A DNA stretch of 64,000 bases from an uncultured Alphaproteobacteria bacterium (lineage in GTDB: Bacteria > Pseudomonadota > Alphaproteobacteria > HIMB59), in NCBI GenBank assembly GCA_902555695.1, contig CACDTV010000002.1, positions 62,001 through 126,000 on the forward strand. Direction: 5' to 3'. The notes beneath the pieces are model-generated. The model did no database searches and was not told where the DNA came from. It was given only the letters and a program-made list of their open reading frames with translations. The position numbers and the translations under genes were made by a program. Shown here in pieces: positions 47,615-56,899 of the stretch; the stretch's first letter is position 1, and the number at the start of each line of letters is the position of its first letter.

Positions 47615-48774
47615 TATTTATATCTTCCCATTGTTTCAAAAAAAGACCATTCAATCCATGGTAAAACTTTTTCAATGTCAGAGGCCTCAACAGTTGCTCC
47701 TCCCCAAATTCTTATGCCCGCTGGTGCATCTTTATATGCATTAATATCGTAACCAGCGTCCTCTTTCTCTAATGTAGAACATATTTCTTTCACAAGTTTT
47801 TTTTGATTATCACTATCTAAAGCTACAAAGTCAGGATGTGTAAACTTAAAACATATACTTGTTGAAGAATATGTATTTGGGTCAACAGCTAAAAACTCTA
47901 CCCAATCTCTCTGATCAATCCAGTCCTTAATAACTTGAAGATTTTTTTTTGATCTAGATATTAATTCTTTTTGCCCACCTATTTCAATACACCAATTCAA
48001 TGCATCCAATGCATCTTCTGCAGCGAGCAAGGAGGGGGTATTTATGGTAGCTCCTTCAAAAATTTCTTTGGAAAACTTTTTGTTTTTAGCTAACTGAAAA
48101 ATTTTAGGCATTGGCCAAGATGGTTCATAAGTTTCAAGTCTTTCAACTGCTCTTGGTGATAGAGCAATCATACCGTGTGCGGCCTCTCCTCCCAAAACTT
48201 TTTGCCATGACCAGGTCACAACATCTAATTTTTTAAAGTCCATATCCATAGCAAATACTGCTGAAGTTGCATCACAAATAGATAAACCTAACCTATTATC
48301 TGGTATCCAATCTGCATTAGGAATGCATACACCTGAAGTAGTGCCATTCCATGTAAAAACAACATCATTATCAAAATTTACTTTTGACAAATCAGGGAGT
48401 TCACCATAGTTATCAGTTTTATGAACTGTTACACTCTCTAATTTTAACTGTTTTGTAATATCCTTTACCCATGTTAGACCAAAAGTTTCCCAACCACATA
48501 CTTCTACATCTTTTAAACCTAGAAGACTCCACATAGCCATTTCTATTGCCCCAGTATCAGAGGCAGGGACGATACCTACTAAATAATTATCTGGTAACTC
48601 CAAAACTTGCTTCGATTTAACAATTACTTCATTGAGTTTTGCTTTACCGCTTTTTGCTCTATGCGATCTACCTAAAACGGCATCGTTTAAAGCTTCTAAC
48701 TTCCATCCAGGCCTTTTCGAACAAGGTCCCGAGGAAAAGAATGGATGATCTGGTTTAATGGTAGGTTTTTGCAT
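47614..48774 (-). CDS. serC: Phosphoserine aminotransferase
   Basis: 386-aa class V PLP aminotransferase of the alphaproteobacterial/actinobacterial SerC type. [13 protein letters not shown] at the N-terminus, [21 protein letters not shown] and the Schiff-base lysine in [15 protein letters not shown] identify it. It converts 3-phosphohydroxypyruvate to O-phosphoserine. It sits between the DUF1015 gene and serA; phosphoserine phosphatase (serB) is not in the window. Confidence 0.94.
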   Translation of the reverse strand: MQKPTIKPDHPFFSSGPCSKRPGWKLEALNDAVLGRSHRAKSGKAKLNEVIVKSKQVLELPDNYLVGIVPASDTGAIEMAMWSLLGLKDVEVCGWETFGLTWVKDITKQLKLESVTVHKTDNYGELPDLSKVNFDNDVVFTWNGTTSGVCIPNADWIPDNRLGLSICDATSAVFAMDMDFKKLDVVTWSWQKVLGGEAAHGMIALSPRAVERLETYEPSWPMPKIFQLAKNKKFSKEIFEGATINTPSLLAAEDALDALNWCIEIGGQKELISRSKKNLQVIKDWIDQRDWVEFLAVDPNTYSSTSICFKFTHPDFVALDSDNQKKLVKEICSTLEKEDAGYDINAYKDAPAGIRIWGGATVEASDIEKVLPWIEWSFFETMGRYK

Positions 48775-48803
48775 AATTAATATTTCTCCTTAGTGATCGT
48801 GAA

Positions 48804-49946
48804 CTACTCAATAATTTTGTAAAAAAATAAACCATCTAGTGGTTTGGGTTCAAACCAGGTAGCTTTGGGTGGCATAAATTTTAAATTTTTAGAATATTCT
48901 ATTACTAAATCCATACTAACTGGTCTCATTAATGTCGATAAATCTGTTATACCTGTATCAACTTGATTAATCAAATAATCAGTGCCTAATGAGGGTGGGA
49001 CGAATTCGACCCTTAGATCAGTAGTTTCGTCTTGAATATTTAATATTTCTTTCAAGACAAACTCACCAAAATCAATACAGTCAGCACCATTTGTGGAGAA
49101 ATCGTTTTTCAAATCTATTTTATAATACTTACCCTGATAGTAGATAACAAAAAAACGGTCTATCTTCTCATGATATTTTAGCTCCTCAACATGGAAATAT
49201 TTTTTTAAGTCAGATATGAACGAATCTTTATTATAGGCATCTGGAAATTTAATACTTCTATTGTATGCAAGGTTTAAGCATTTAGATTTTGGAAAAACAA
49301 TAGATAGAAATTTAGTATCTTTATCTACATCTAATTGAGCAAAGCCTTCTATTCTATGATGGCCATCTGCAACAAAAAGTTCCTTAAAATTAATACCAGT
49401 GAAATCGGTGTTAGTCTTGTATATAGAGTGAGTGTACTTACCAGATTTAAACTTTATTAGTGGTTTTTTATCATGATGAATATCTAAGTTTAAATCTATA
49501 TTTTCATCATCGTAAAAAAGGTAAATTGGACACAATTGAAATTTTACTTTTGATAATTGATCAGCTCTTTCTTTGCCTTTACTAACTAAAATTTTTTCAT
49601 GGGGCTTTATATTTCTATTTATGTAGTCTTGTATATTTAACAAAGAAATTAACCCTGTTTGCGAATGACTGTCAGAGTCTATTCTATATAAAAAATATTC
49701 ATTGTCAGATTTATATATAATTTTATCATCGATAAGTCTTTGGTAATATTTCTTTGATAAATCAAAAAATTCATTATCAGAAAGTTTCTTATTAAAATAA
49801 ATATCTGGTCTTAGAATTTGTAAAAGATTGAGCTTGTGGACCTGATCAGAACTAAAATTATAGTCAATGATATCTGTGCTAGGTGAAATAATTGATTGTA
49901 GATATTTATTGTTAAGTACATAAGTATTTGGTAATAATGGCTTCAT
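48804..49946 (-). CDS. DUF1015 family protein, putative serine kinase (SbnI-like)
   Basis: 380 aa of the DUF1015 family, shown by VADGHHRIEGF in the middle (ParB/sulfiredoxin-like nucleotide site) and the N-terminal LPNTYVLN-type entry. Family members SbnI and archaeal SerK phosphorylate free L-serine to O-phosphoserine using ATP or ADP. The gene lies 29 bases upstream of serC-serA in the same direction, so it probably feeds or balances the phosphoserine pool. Enzymatic direction here is unproven; genomic linkage to serC/serA supports the family function. Confidence 0.82.
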   Translation of the reverse strand: MKPLLPNTYVLNNKYLQSIISPSTDIIDYNFSSDQVHKLNLLQILRPDIYFNKKLSDNEFFDLSKKYYQRLIDDKIIYKSDNEYFLYRIDSDSHSQTGLISLLNIQDYINRNIKPHEKILVSKGKERADQLSKVKFQLCPIYLFYDDENIDLNLDIHHDKKPLIKFKSGKYTHSIYKTNTDFTGINFKELFVADGHHRIEGFAQLDVDKDTKFLSIVFPKSKCLNLAYNRSIKFPDAYNKDSFISDLKKYFHVEELKYHEKIDRFFVIYYQGKYYKIDLKNDFSTNGADCIDFGEFVLKEILNIQDETTDLRVEFVPPSLGTDYLINQVDTGITDLSTLMRPVSMDLVIEYSKNLKFMPPKATWFEPKPLDGLFFYKIIE

Positions 49947-49948
49947 TT

Positions 49949-50038
49949 ATGAACAGAAACAAAGCACCGTATTATTTTGCTTTAGTAGTAGCTTTGATAT
50001 TCTTTTTTTATGGAATATTTTCAGTTTTAATACACTAA
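49949..50038 (+). CDS. Candidate 29-residue single-helix membrane microprotein
   Basis: An intact frame ATG to TAA encoding a basic N-terminus (MNRNKAP), one hydrophobic helix of about 20 residues (from YYFALVVALIFFFYGIF), and a short tail ending IH. It exactly fills the gap between the DUF1015 start and the stop of the 100-aa gene. The positive-inside pattern fits a small membrane protein. It has no visible Shine-Dalgarno and would need a promoter inside the DUF1015 gene, so it remains a candidate. Confidence 0.35.
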   Translation: MNRNKAPYYFALVVALIFFFYGIFSVLIH

Positions 50039-50337
50039 TCTTCTTTATTTGTTGAATTTGGAAGACTCTTCTCTTCGTACCAAGTAGATTTATCTGGAAT
50101 ATTTCCATCCCATAAATAACTCTCATAATCAAATTTTGGCATACCCTTGTCCGATCTTTCATAATATAGTCCGAACTCTCTGCAATATTCTGATAATTGA
50201 TCTGCCTCAGTCTCTGTTATATTTAGTTTTTCCCATTTTTTTGAAGATGCAACCCATTTAAAACCTTTAGATTTTAGCCAATCCTTGTGATAATAAGTTT
50301 CAGAACCTGATACTGCAAATATAATATTTTCACTCAT
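50035..50337 (-). CDS. Small DUF5710-like protein, function unknown
   Basis: 100 aa from the ATG at 50337; a longer in-frame start at 50394 lies inside the upstream gene and adds no recognisable sequence. IIFAVSGSETYYHKDWLKSKGFKWVASSKKWEK resembles the short DUF5710-type module, seen fused to phage and plasmid primases. A Trp- and acid-rich region follows. No firm function. It overlaps the Gfo/Idh-like gene by 8 bases upstream and ends against the candidate microprotein. Confidence 0.5.
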   Translation of the reverse strand: MSENIIFAVSGSETYYHKDWLKSKGFKWVASSKKWEKLNITETEADQLSEYCREFGLYYERSDKGMPKFDYESYLWDGNIPDKSTWYEEKSLPNSTNKED

Positions 50338-51157
50338 AAAGAACCTCTTGAAATAATTTGTACGGATAATATGTAAAAATAGATAGATTTTCAAAAGATT
50401 TTTTTGAATTTACGAAAGAAATTAGATCTTTGATGTTATATATCTGCATATTGGGCATAAATTCCATTTGTTTGTCTAGATTTTTTAAATTGTTATCTGA
50501 ATTGCTAGTTAGTGTAACGTTAATTTTTAAATTACCATTAATTTCAATACAGCACTTAAAGTTAGTTAATTTTTTAGTAATCTTATCAAGAATTTTATCG
50601 TTTTTAATAATTGATATTTTTTTTTCACGATATTGATAAATTAGGTAAAAAAGCTCTGGGCATAATTCAAACAAAACATCTCTGCTGTATAAACTATTCT
50701 CAAATTTATTTAGATCTTGAAATGATTTTGTGTAATTAATAATATTTTGTTTTAAAGAGTCCTCGTATAGTTTTTTTATATTTGTTTCATCAATTAAAAA
50801 AAGGTTATAAATTAATTTTGAATTGATCAATTTGTTATAATATTTTAAGTCATTTAAATTACTTACAATTGGATAATCAGTTATGACTTTAATATTATTT
50901 TTTAAACAAAGATAAATATATTCAAACTTTATGCCAGAAGGTAAAAAATTTAAAACGAAATCTACGCTTTTGTCTCTAATAAGATCTTCGTAAGCACCAT
51001 AATATTTTTTAAAATTATGAGTCGTAGCAAATCTCTGTGCTACCTCAATATTTCTTGAACTATTAGCATATAGATTAAGTGTGCTTGATAGTTTATTTTT
51101 TTTTATAAAGTCAATTGATTTTTGATCTGAACTCAATATAGCTAAATTGCTTTTCAT
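50330..51157 (-). CDS. Gfo/Idh/MocA-like NAD-binding oxidoreductase, degenerate
   Basis: 275 aa. The N-terminal Rossmann half (NLAILSSDQKSIDFIKKNK, RFATTHNFKKYYGAYEDLI, VDFVLNFLPSGIK, IKVITDYPI) resembles Gfo/Idh/MocA enzymes, but the usual GxGxxG is not intact and the protein is shorter than typical members (about 330-350 aa). The EKP motif of the family reads D-Y-P here. It may be a divergent dehydrogenase or a non-catalytic relative. It heads a minus-strand run that includes the 100-aa protein and perhaps the ser genes. Confidence 0.6.
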   Translation of the reverse strand: MKSNLAILSSDQKSIDFIKKNKLSSTLNLYANSSRNIEVAQRFATTHNFKKYYGAYEDLIRDKSVDFVLNFLPSGIKFEYIYLCLKNNIKVITDYPIVSNLNDLKYYNKLINSKLIYNLFLIDETNIKKLYEDSLKQNIINYTKSFQDLNKFENSLYSRDVLFELCPELFYLIYQYREKKISIIKNDKILDKITKKLTNFKCCIEINGNLKINVTLTSNSDNNLKNLDKQMEFMPNMQIYNIKDLISFVNSKKSFENLSIFTYYPYKLFQEVLYE

Positions 51158-51180
51158 TTATTTTTTATTATAATCCTTGA

Positions 51181-51606
51181 ATGAAACAGGTCTTTTTAAG
51201 CTATCACGATATACATACTGATTGTATAAAATTAGCAAAACTAATTAAAAAAAAATATAAACCTAAAAAACTTATTCTTATATCCAGGGGTGGTCTTATA
51301 CCAGGATCTATTATTGCTAATTATTTAGGAATTCAAGATATTGATGTTATTGCTCTTAAAACTTACTCAGACAGGAAAAAAAATACTGATATTAAGATTT
51401 TTAAAAGAATTAAGTCTGAGAAAAAACTGGTTGTAATTGATGATTTAGTTGACAGCGGTGACACTGCGAAAATAGTTAAAGATATGATGCCAAACTCAAA
51501 ATTTGTTGTTTTGTATGCTAAGACTTCAGGGAAAAAACAAGCCGATCTTCATTTATATGATTTTAAAGATAAAGACTGGCTTGTCTTTCCTTGGGAACAG
51601 GATTAA
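51181..51606 (+). CDS. Purine phosphoribosyltransferase, Gpt-like
   Basis: 141 aa type I phosphoribosyltransferase. The PRPP loop is VVIDDLVDSGDTAKIV, and ISRGGLIPGSIIANYLG forms the diphosphate-binding turn; the C-terminal DWLVFPWE segment matches xanthine-guanine phosphoribosyltransferase (Gpt). It would convert xanthine, guanine or hypoxanthine to nucleotides. It is convergent with the BMP-type binding-protein gene (11-base gap), which suggests salvage of imported purines. Confidence 0.87.
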   Translation: MKQVFLSYHDIHTDCIKLAKLIKKKYKPKKLILISRGGLIPGSIIANYLGIQDIDVIALKTYSDRKKNTDIKIFKRIKSEKKLVVIDDLVDSGDTAKIVKDMMPNSKFVVLYAKTSGKKQADLHLYDFKDKDWLVFPWEQD

Positions 51607-51617
51607 ATATTTTTATT

Positions 51618-52688
51618 TTATTGAGGCACCTCTCCGTCTATACCTTGAACGTAGAACATCATTGAGGCCAACATACCATCATCTGCAACTTCGCCCTCCT
51701 TAACTACTAGTTTACCAGCTTGGTTATAAATTGGCCCTTCGAATGAATGAAGAGTTCCATTTTCAATTGCTGACTCCATATTTTTCGCTTCCAAGATTAA
51801 GTCTAATGGTAAGAGTTTTGTGTTATAAGGTGACATTTCTACCATACCGTCCTTAAACCCGTGCCATGTATCTTCGGAAGACCATGTACCATCAACAACT
51901 GCTTGTGCTTTTGCAGCATAGTAAGGTCCCCAGATATCTTCAATTGAAGTCATGTGAGAATTTGGACAGAAAGCCTCTTGATTTGAAGCTTGACCAAAAG
52001 CGAGAACACCGGCTTTCTCAGCGGCTTGGCAAGGAGCATATGAATCAGTATGTTGAACAATTATATCTGCTCCTTGATTTATTAAAGTGTTAGCTGCATC
52101 AGCCTCTTTTCCAGGGTCATACCAAGAGTAATTCCAAATGATTTTAATTTTTACATCAGGGTTGACTTTAGAGGCGGCTAAATAAAATGCATTAATTCCT
52201 CTTATTACCTCTGGTATAGGAAAAGAAACAATGTATCCAATAGTATTGGTCTTTGTCATTTTACCAGCAATGTGTCCAATAATAGTTCTACCCTCGTAAA
52301 ATCTTGCAGAATATGTTGAAACATTATCCATTCTCTTAAAACCAGTAGCGTGCTCAAATTTGACATCAGGAAACTCTTTAGCTACTTCAAGAGTTTGATC
52401 CATGTAATTGAAAGATGTTGTAAAAATTAGATCATGACCTGATGCAGCTAATTTTCTTATGGCTCGAACCGCATCTGCATTTTCTGGAACATTTTCTATA
52501 TAAGTGGTTGAAATTGAGTCTCCTAGTGCATTTTCCATGTAAATTCTGCCTTGATCATGCATATATGTCCATCCGTGATCACCTGGAGGGCCAATATAAA
52601 TAAAGCCAATTTTCTTTTGATCAGCGTGAACTGCGGATACAGAAATTACAGCTAAAAATGTGAGAAAAGTGAGTATTTTTCTTAACAT
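51618..52688 (-). CDS. BMP-family (PnrA-like) periplasmic nucleoside/purine-binding protein
   Basis: 356 aa. A Sec signal peptide ends AVHADQK with no lipobox, so unlike BmpA/PnrA lipoproteins it is probably soluble in the periplasm. FIYIGPPGDHGWTYMHDQGR, DLIFTTSFNYMDQTLEVA, and TNTIGYIVSFPIPEVIRGINAF are typical of the BMP family, which binds nucleosides or purine/autoinducer-like ligands. It follows the ABC permease genes on the same strand after 150 bases. Substrate is inferred only from family and the Gpt-like neighbour. Confidence 0.9.
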   Translation of the reverse strand: MLRKILTFLTFLAVISVSAVHADQKKIGFIYIGPPGDHGWTYMHDQGRIYMENALGDSISTTYIENVPENADAVRAIRKLAASGHDLIFTTSFNYMDQTLEVAKEFPDVKFEHATGFKRMDNVSTYSARFYEGRTIIGHIAGKMTKTNTIGYIVSFPIPEVIRGINAFYLAASKVNPDVKIKIIWNYSWYDPGKEADAANTLINQGADIIVQHTDSYAPCQAAEKAGVLAFGQASNQEAFCPNSHMTSIEDIWGPYYAAKAQAVVDGTWSSEDTWHGFKDGMVEMSPYNTKLLPLDLILEAKNMESAIENGTLHSFEGPIYNQAGKLVVKEGEVADDGMLASMMFYVQGIDGEVPQ

Positions 52689-52838
52689 ATTTAAATCCTA
52701 TCTTTTTAAAATTAATAAAATTTATTATAGAGCTAATTTCACAATTAAATAATGAATCTAGTTAATAATAAATATGTAATTAATTTATAACAAAAAAGAA
52801 ATGGATGCCCTTTATATAAAAAAAAATAAGTGGATAAC

Positions 52839-53708
52839 CTATTGATTTTTTTCAAAAGGTATATTTAAAGATGATGGTGCACTAAGTTTAAGTCTAAGTT
52901 TGTTGGATGAAATAAAAACTAATACAATAATTGTCGCTAAATATGGCATCATGTTAAAAAATTGACCAGGTAATTTAACACCTACAGCTTGTAAGTTCAT
53001 TTGCATAATTGCAACGCCTCCAAAGATATAAGCACCAACTAATAATCTCCAAGGTTTCCAAGTTGCAAAAACAACTAAAGCTAGGGCTATCCAACCCCTA
53101 CCAGCAGTCATTCCCTCCTGCCACATTGGTGCATAACAAATAGAAATGTAGTAACCTGCAAGAGAACTCATAACACCACCAAATATAATCGTTAAATATC
53201 TTGTTTTTATAACGTTATATCCCAACGCATAAGCTGAGTTATGATTTTCACCAACTGCTCTTACGATAAGTCCAGATTTTGTCTTTGATAAAAAATAACC
53301 TACTGAAAACACTAACAGAAAAGAAATCACTATGAAATAGTAAGGATTTAATCCATCTATGGGTGTTCCAGCAAATTTTTTACCAAGCATTGCACTTAAG
53401 CCAATACCAAATATAGTTAACGCTAATCCGGTCGCTATTTGGTTAGTCATAAGGTTTAAAACGAGAAAAGCAAATATTCCTGATAAAATTACTCCAGATA
53501 TTATTGATAAAAATAAGGAATAAAAATAATTACCAGTTAAAACTAAAGTAATAAATCCTGTTACTGCTCCAACTAACATCAATCCCTCTAATCCTAGATT
53601 AAGCACTCCACTTTTTTCAGTGACTAACTCACCGATACCAGCAAAAACAAGAGGCGTAGTAGAGATTAAAACTATATTTAAAATACCTATAATTAACTCA
53701 ATACTCAT
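52839..53708 (-). CDS. Nucleoside-type ABC transporter permease (NupQ-like)
   Basis: 289-aa permease with about eight hydrophobic helices. LVFAGIGELVTEKSGVLNLGLEGLMLVGAV at the N-terminus and MTAGRGWIALALVVF near residue 210 are characteristic of the second permease of BMP-dependent nucleoside ABC transporters. Its start overlaps the other permease by 4 bases. A gap of about 150 bases with no feature recognised follows, before the binding-protein gene. Confidence 0.9.
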   Translation of the reverse strand: MSIELIIGILNIVLISTTPLVFAGIGELVTEKSGVLNLGLEGLMLVGAVTGFITLVLTGNYFYSLFLSIISGVILSGIFAFLVLNLMTNQIATGLALTIFGIGLSAMLGKKFAGTPIDGLNPYYFIVISFLLVFSVGYFLSKTKSGLIVRAVGENHNSAYALGYNVIKTRYLTIIFGGVMSSLAGYYISICYAPMWQEGMTAGRGWIALALVVFATWKPWRLLVGAYIFGGVAIMQMNLQAVGVKLPGQFFNMMPYLATIIVLVFISSNKLRLKLSAPSSLNIPFEKNQ

Positions 53709-54766
53709 TTAATAAAAACCCTATATTTATTTAAAAAATCAGTGCCTAACAAAAAGAATAGAACTAAACCCTGGAATACAAAACCTACTGCAGAGGGTAT
53801 CTTAAGAAATAATTGTGCATCCTCAGCGCCTAAATATGTTAATGCAATTAGCAAAGAGGATAAAACAATTCCAATAGGATTCAATCTTCCCAAAAATGCT
53901 ACAATGATTGCAGTAAAACCATAATTAGGAGAAATGTCTCTGTATAACAAACCTATAGGCCCTGAAACCTCAAATAGTCCAGCTAGTCCTGCACATGCAC
54001 CACTTATAATAAAAGTATAAAAAATTAAATTTTTATATTTAAAACCTGCATATTGGGATGCTTTTGAACTTAAGCCAGAGACTTTAAGTTTAAATCCAAA
54101 TAATGTTTTGTTGTAAACAATATAAGTTACAAAACATATTATTATTGCAAAATAGACACCAATGTGAACACGAAGGCCATCAAATAATACAGGAAGTCTT
54201 CCTGCATCAGGAAAAGGCATCGATTTAGGTAAACCATATCCTGCAGGATCTTTCCAAGGACCAACAACAAAATAATCTAGGATAAAAAGAGACACATAGG
54301 TTAACATCAAACTTGTTAAAATTTCATTTGTATTAAATTTTATTTTAAGAATAGCAGGTATAGTTGCCCAAAATGCCCCTCCTATTGAACCAAATAAAAT
54401 CATTAACGGAAGTAAAAAAACACTTGTAGAGTCATTAAATAAAAGTCCAATACCGCCACCAAATATTGCTCCCATTGTTAGTTGTCCTTCAGCCCCAATA
54501 TTGTAAATATTGTTTTTAAAACAATAAGATAATCCTAAAGCTATAATTGCAAGTGGTGTGGCTTTTACAAAAAGTTCAGAAATACCATAAGAATTTGAAA
54601 TAGGACTAATAAAAAAAATTTTAAAAGACTCGATAGGACTTAAATCCAAAATTAAAAAAATAAAAGAGCCAAAAAATAAAGTTAAAGCAACAGCAACTAA
54701 TGGTGACAAATAAAATATTAAATTTGAGTAATCCTCCCTTAACTGAACTCTAATCAAATAGACCAC
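53705..54766 (-). CDS. Nucleoside-type ABC transporter permease (NupP-like)
   Basis: 353-aa permease. KATPLAIIALGLSYCFKNNIYNIGAEGQLTMGAI is the family-defining block, with LTYVSLFILDYFVVGPWKDPAG and YGFTAIIVAFLGRLNPIGIV further on. The start appears to be GTG at 54766, overlapping the ATPase by 17 bases. A purine-rich stretch within the first codons (AAGGGAGGA) looks like a Shine-Dalgarno, but no start codon is well placed after it. Confidence 0.88.
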   Translation of the reverse strand: MVYLIRVQLREDYSNLIFYLSPLVAVALTLFFGSFIFLILDLSPIESFKIFFISPISNSYGISELFVKATPLAIIALGLSYCFKNNIYNIGAEGQLTMGAIFGGGIGLLFNDSTSVFLLPLMILFGSIGGAFWATIPAILKIKFNTNEILTSLMLTYVSLFILDYFVVGPWKDPAGYGLPKSMPFPDAGRLPVLFDGLRVHIGVYFAIIICFVTYIVYNKTLFGFKLKVSGLSSKASQYAGFKYKNLIFYTFIISGACAGLAGLFEVSGPIGLLYRDISPNYGFTAIIVAFLGRLNPIGIVLSSLLIALTYLGAEDAQLFLKIPSAVGFVFQGLVLFFLLGTDFLNKYRVFIK

Positions 54767-56252
54767 CCATATACTTACCTAATTTGGTGATATTTATATT
54801 TTCTACACTTAGGGGATTTGATAAAGACCCCTCATATAAAACAGATATTTTGTGACATACTTCAAGTAATTCATCTAAATCATGTGAAATAATAATTATA
54901 GATACTCCTTTTTGTGATAATTCCACAATTGTTTTCTTGATAAATGCTTCAGAACCTGCATCAATGCCCCATGTAGGTTGGGATAAAATTAATAGCTCAG
55001 GATTTGACATAATTTCTCTTCCAATAATAAATTTTTGAAGATTTCCTCCTGAGAGCTTACCAGCTTTGACATTGTAAGAGGGAGTATCAACATTAAAATT
55101 TTTTATAACATCACTTGCAAATGAGTTAATCTTTTCAAAGTTTATAAAATCACCTTTTTTAAATTCATTTTTATGATTCATGCTTAAAAATATATTTTCA
55201 GATAAAGACATTTCAGGCACTGCACTGTGACCTAACCTCTCTTCAGTAACATATGAAATAGATAGTGATTTTCTTTGAAATGTAGATAAATTATTAATGT
55301 TTAAATCTTTGAAAAAAATATCTCCGCTAAATTCATAATCATTTTCATTTAGTAAAATTTCCATTAATTCTTTCTGGCCATTTCCTGCCACTCCAGCTAT
55401 TCCAAAAATTTGTCCCTTTTTTAAATTTAAATCAATTTTATTTAAATTAATTGTAAATGGATCTTTAGATTGAGTTGATAAATTTTTAATACTAAAAATT
55501 TCCTGAGAAAAATTAATTTCGCTGACCTGTTTTGCTTTAGGCACTTTATAACCTAACATTTTATATCCTAAAGTTTCAGGATCTTCATTTTGTGTCGAAA
55601 TTGTGCTCACTACTTTTCCATTTCTCATAATTGTTACATAATCAGACAGATTTATGATTTCTTCTAATTTATGGGATATAAAAATTACTGTTAATCCGTC
55701 TTTAACTAAATTTTTTATAATTTTAAATAATTTACTAATTTCATCTGGTGTGAGAACAGAAGTTGGTTCGTCCATAATTAAAATTTTTGGATTATTCAAT
55801 AATGATCTAACAATTTCTACAGATTGCCTCTGACCAACAGATAGAGAGCTTATAGGAGAATTTAAATTTAAGTTAAAACCGTACTTATCGCAAATTGTCT
55901 TAGACTTATCTTTTAATTTATTTAAAGGTATATTTTCGTTCATTCCCAGAATTAAATTTTCAGCAACAGTTAGTGACTCAAATAAACTGAAATGTTGAAA
56001 AACCATATTTATACCTAAGTTCTTTGCAGTAGATGGTGAATTAATGATTGCTAAATCAGAATTTATTAAAATTTCACCACTGTCAGGTTTTACATGACCA
56101 TATAAAATTTTTACTAATGTTGACTTTCCGGCACCATTTTCACCTAAGATAGCATGGATAGATTGCTCTTTGATATTAAAGGTTACATTATCATTTGCTA
56201 TAACTCCGGGATAGGATTTAAAAATATTTTTAAATTCAACTATGGATTGCAT
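54750..56252 (-). CDS. Nucleoside-type ABC transporter ATP-binding protein, duplicated (NupO-like)
   Basis: 500 aa with two ABC domains in one chain. Domain 1: Walker A GENGAGKST near residue 37, signature LSVGQRQSVEIVRSL, Walker B ILIMDEPTSVLTP. Domain 2: degenerate Walker A GVAGNGQKE, signature LSGGNLQKFIIGREI, Walker B LLILSQPTWGID. This asymmetric pair is normal for sugar and nucleoside importers of this type. It is the first gene of the nup-like operon. Confidence 0.93.
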   Translation of the reverse strand: MQSIVEFKNIFKSYPGVIANDNVTFNIKEQSIHAILGENGAGKSTLVKILYGHVKPDSGEILINSDLAIINSPSTAKNLGINMVFQHFSLFESLTVAENLILGMNENIPLNKLKDKSKTICDKYGFNLNLNSPISSLSVGQRQSVEIVRSLLNNPKILIMDEPTSVLTPDEISKLFKIIKNLVKDGLTVIFISHKLEEIINLSDYVTIMRNGKVVSTISTQNEDPETLGYKMLGYKVPKAKQVSEINFSQEIFSIKNLSTQSKDPFTINLNKIDLNLKKGQIFGIAGVAGNGQKELMEILLNENDYEFSGDIFFKDLNINNLSTFQRKSLSISYVTEERLGHSAVPEMSLSENIFLSMNHKNEFKKGDFINFEKINSFASDVIKNFNVDTPSYNVKAGKLSGGNLQKFIIGREIMSNPELLILSQPTWGIDAGSEAFIKKTIVELSQKGVSIIIISHDLDELLEVCHKISVLYEGSLSNPLSVENINITKLGKYMGGLFD

Positions 56253-56311
56253 AAATATTAATAGATTCCTTTTTTTAAAGATTAAATTGTTTTTTATGAT
56301 TTAGGATAAAA

Positions 56312-56899
56312 TTATAAATATAAAGGTTCTGAGTCATAAGATGACCAAAGATACCATGTTACAATAGTTGAATAATTTCGCCATTTGTTAGAATGAAAAG
56401 ATAATTTAGTTAAATTTTGATCTCTATAATATTTCTTATAAGCATTAATAAAACCAAGGTCTCCTAATGGTATTATATCTGGCAAACCTAAATAAAATAT
56501 TGAAAACATCTCAGCAGTCCATTTACCAATGCCAAAAATTTGAGTTAAATTATTGTTAGCTTTTTCAAAATTACAGTTTCTTAAATTTATATCAGTTACT
56601 AAATGATAATTATCTAGAAGTGCTTTTAAACACTTTTTCTTATTTTTACTTAAAGGTAATTTTTTTATTTTACTTTTGTTTGTTTTAAAATTTTTATAAT
56701 TTATAGGACCTATTATACTCTTAGAATTTTTATAAATAGACATAGCAGCAGAAACAGATATTTGCTGAGAACATATAGATTTAAATAAAACATCAAATTT
56801 ATTTTTATTTGTTTTTAATTGATGATTTGGATTATAGTAATTTTTAAAAATAGGATCATTTTTTAATAAATAAGTACACCCTTTTTTCCAATAATTCAT
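56312..56899 (-). CDS. DNA-3-methyladenine glycosylase II-like (AlkA, HhH-GPD)
   Basis: 195 aa HhH-GPD glycosylase. SICSQQISVSAAMSIY and the helix-hairpin-helix IFGIGKWTAEMFSIFYLG are clear, and the catalytic Asp is in IIPLGDLGF. It removes alkylated bases in base-excision repair. The N-terminal AlkA beta domain is absent, so it is the short type found in many bacteria. It overlaps the dehydrogenase gene by 4 bases. Confidence 0.9.
   Translation of the reverse strand: MNYWKKGCTYLLKNDPIFKNYYNPNHQLKTNKNKFDVLFKSICSQQISVSAAMSIYKNSKSIIGPINYKNFKTNKSKIKKLPLSKNKKKCLKALLDNYHLVTDINLRNCNFEKANNNLTQIFGIGKWTAEMFSIFYLGLPDIIPLGDLGFINAYKKYYRDQNLTKLSFHSNKWRNYSTIVTWYLWSSYDSEPLYL

Noticed and set aside
49947-50162. 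71-codon minus-strand frame overlapping the 100-aa gene
   Set aside because: It lies in another frame of a better-supported gene and shows low-complexity basic residues typical of a shadow frame.
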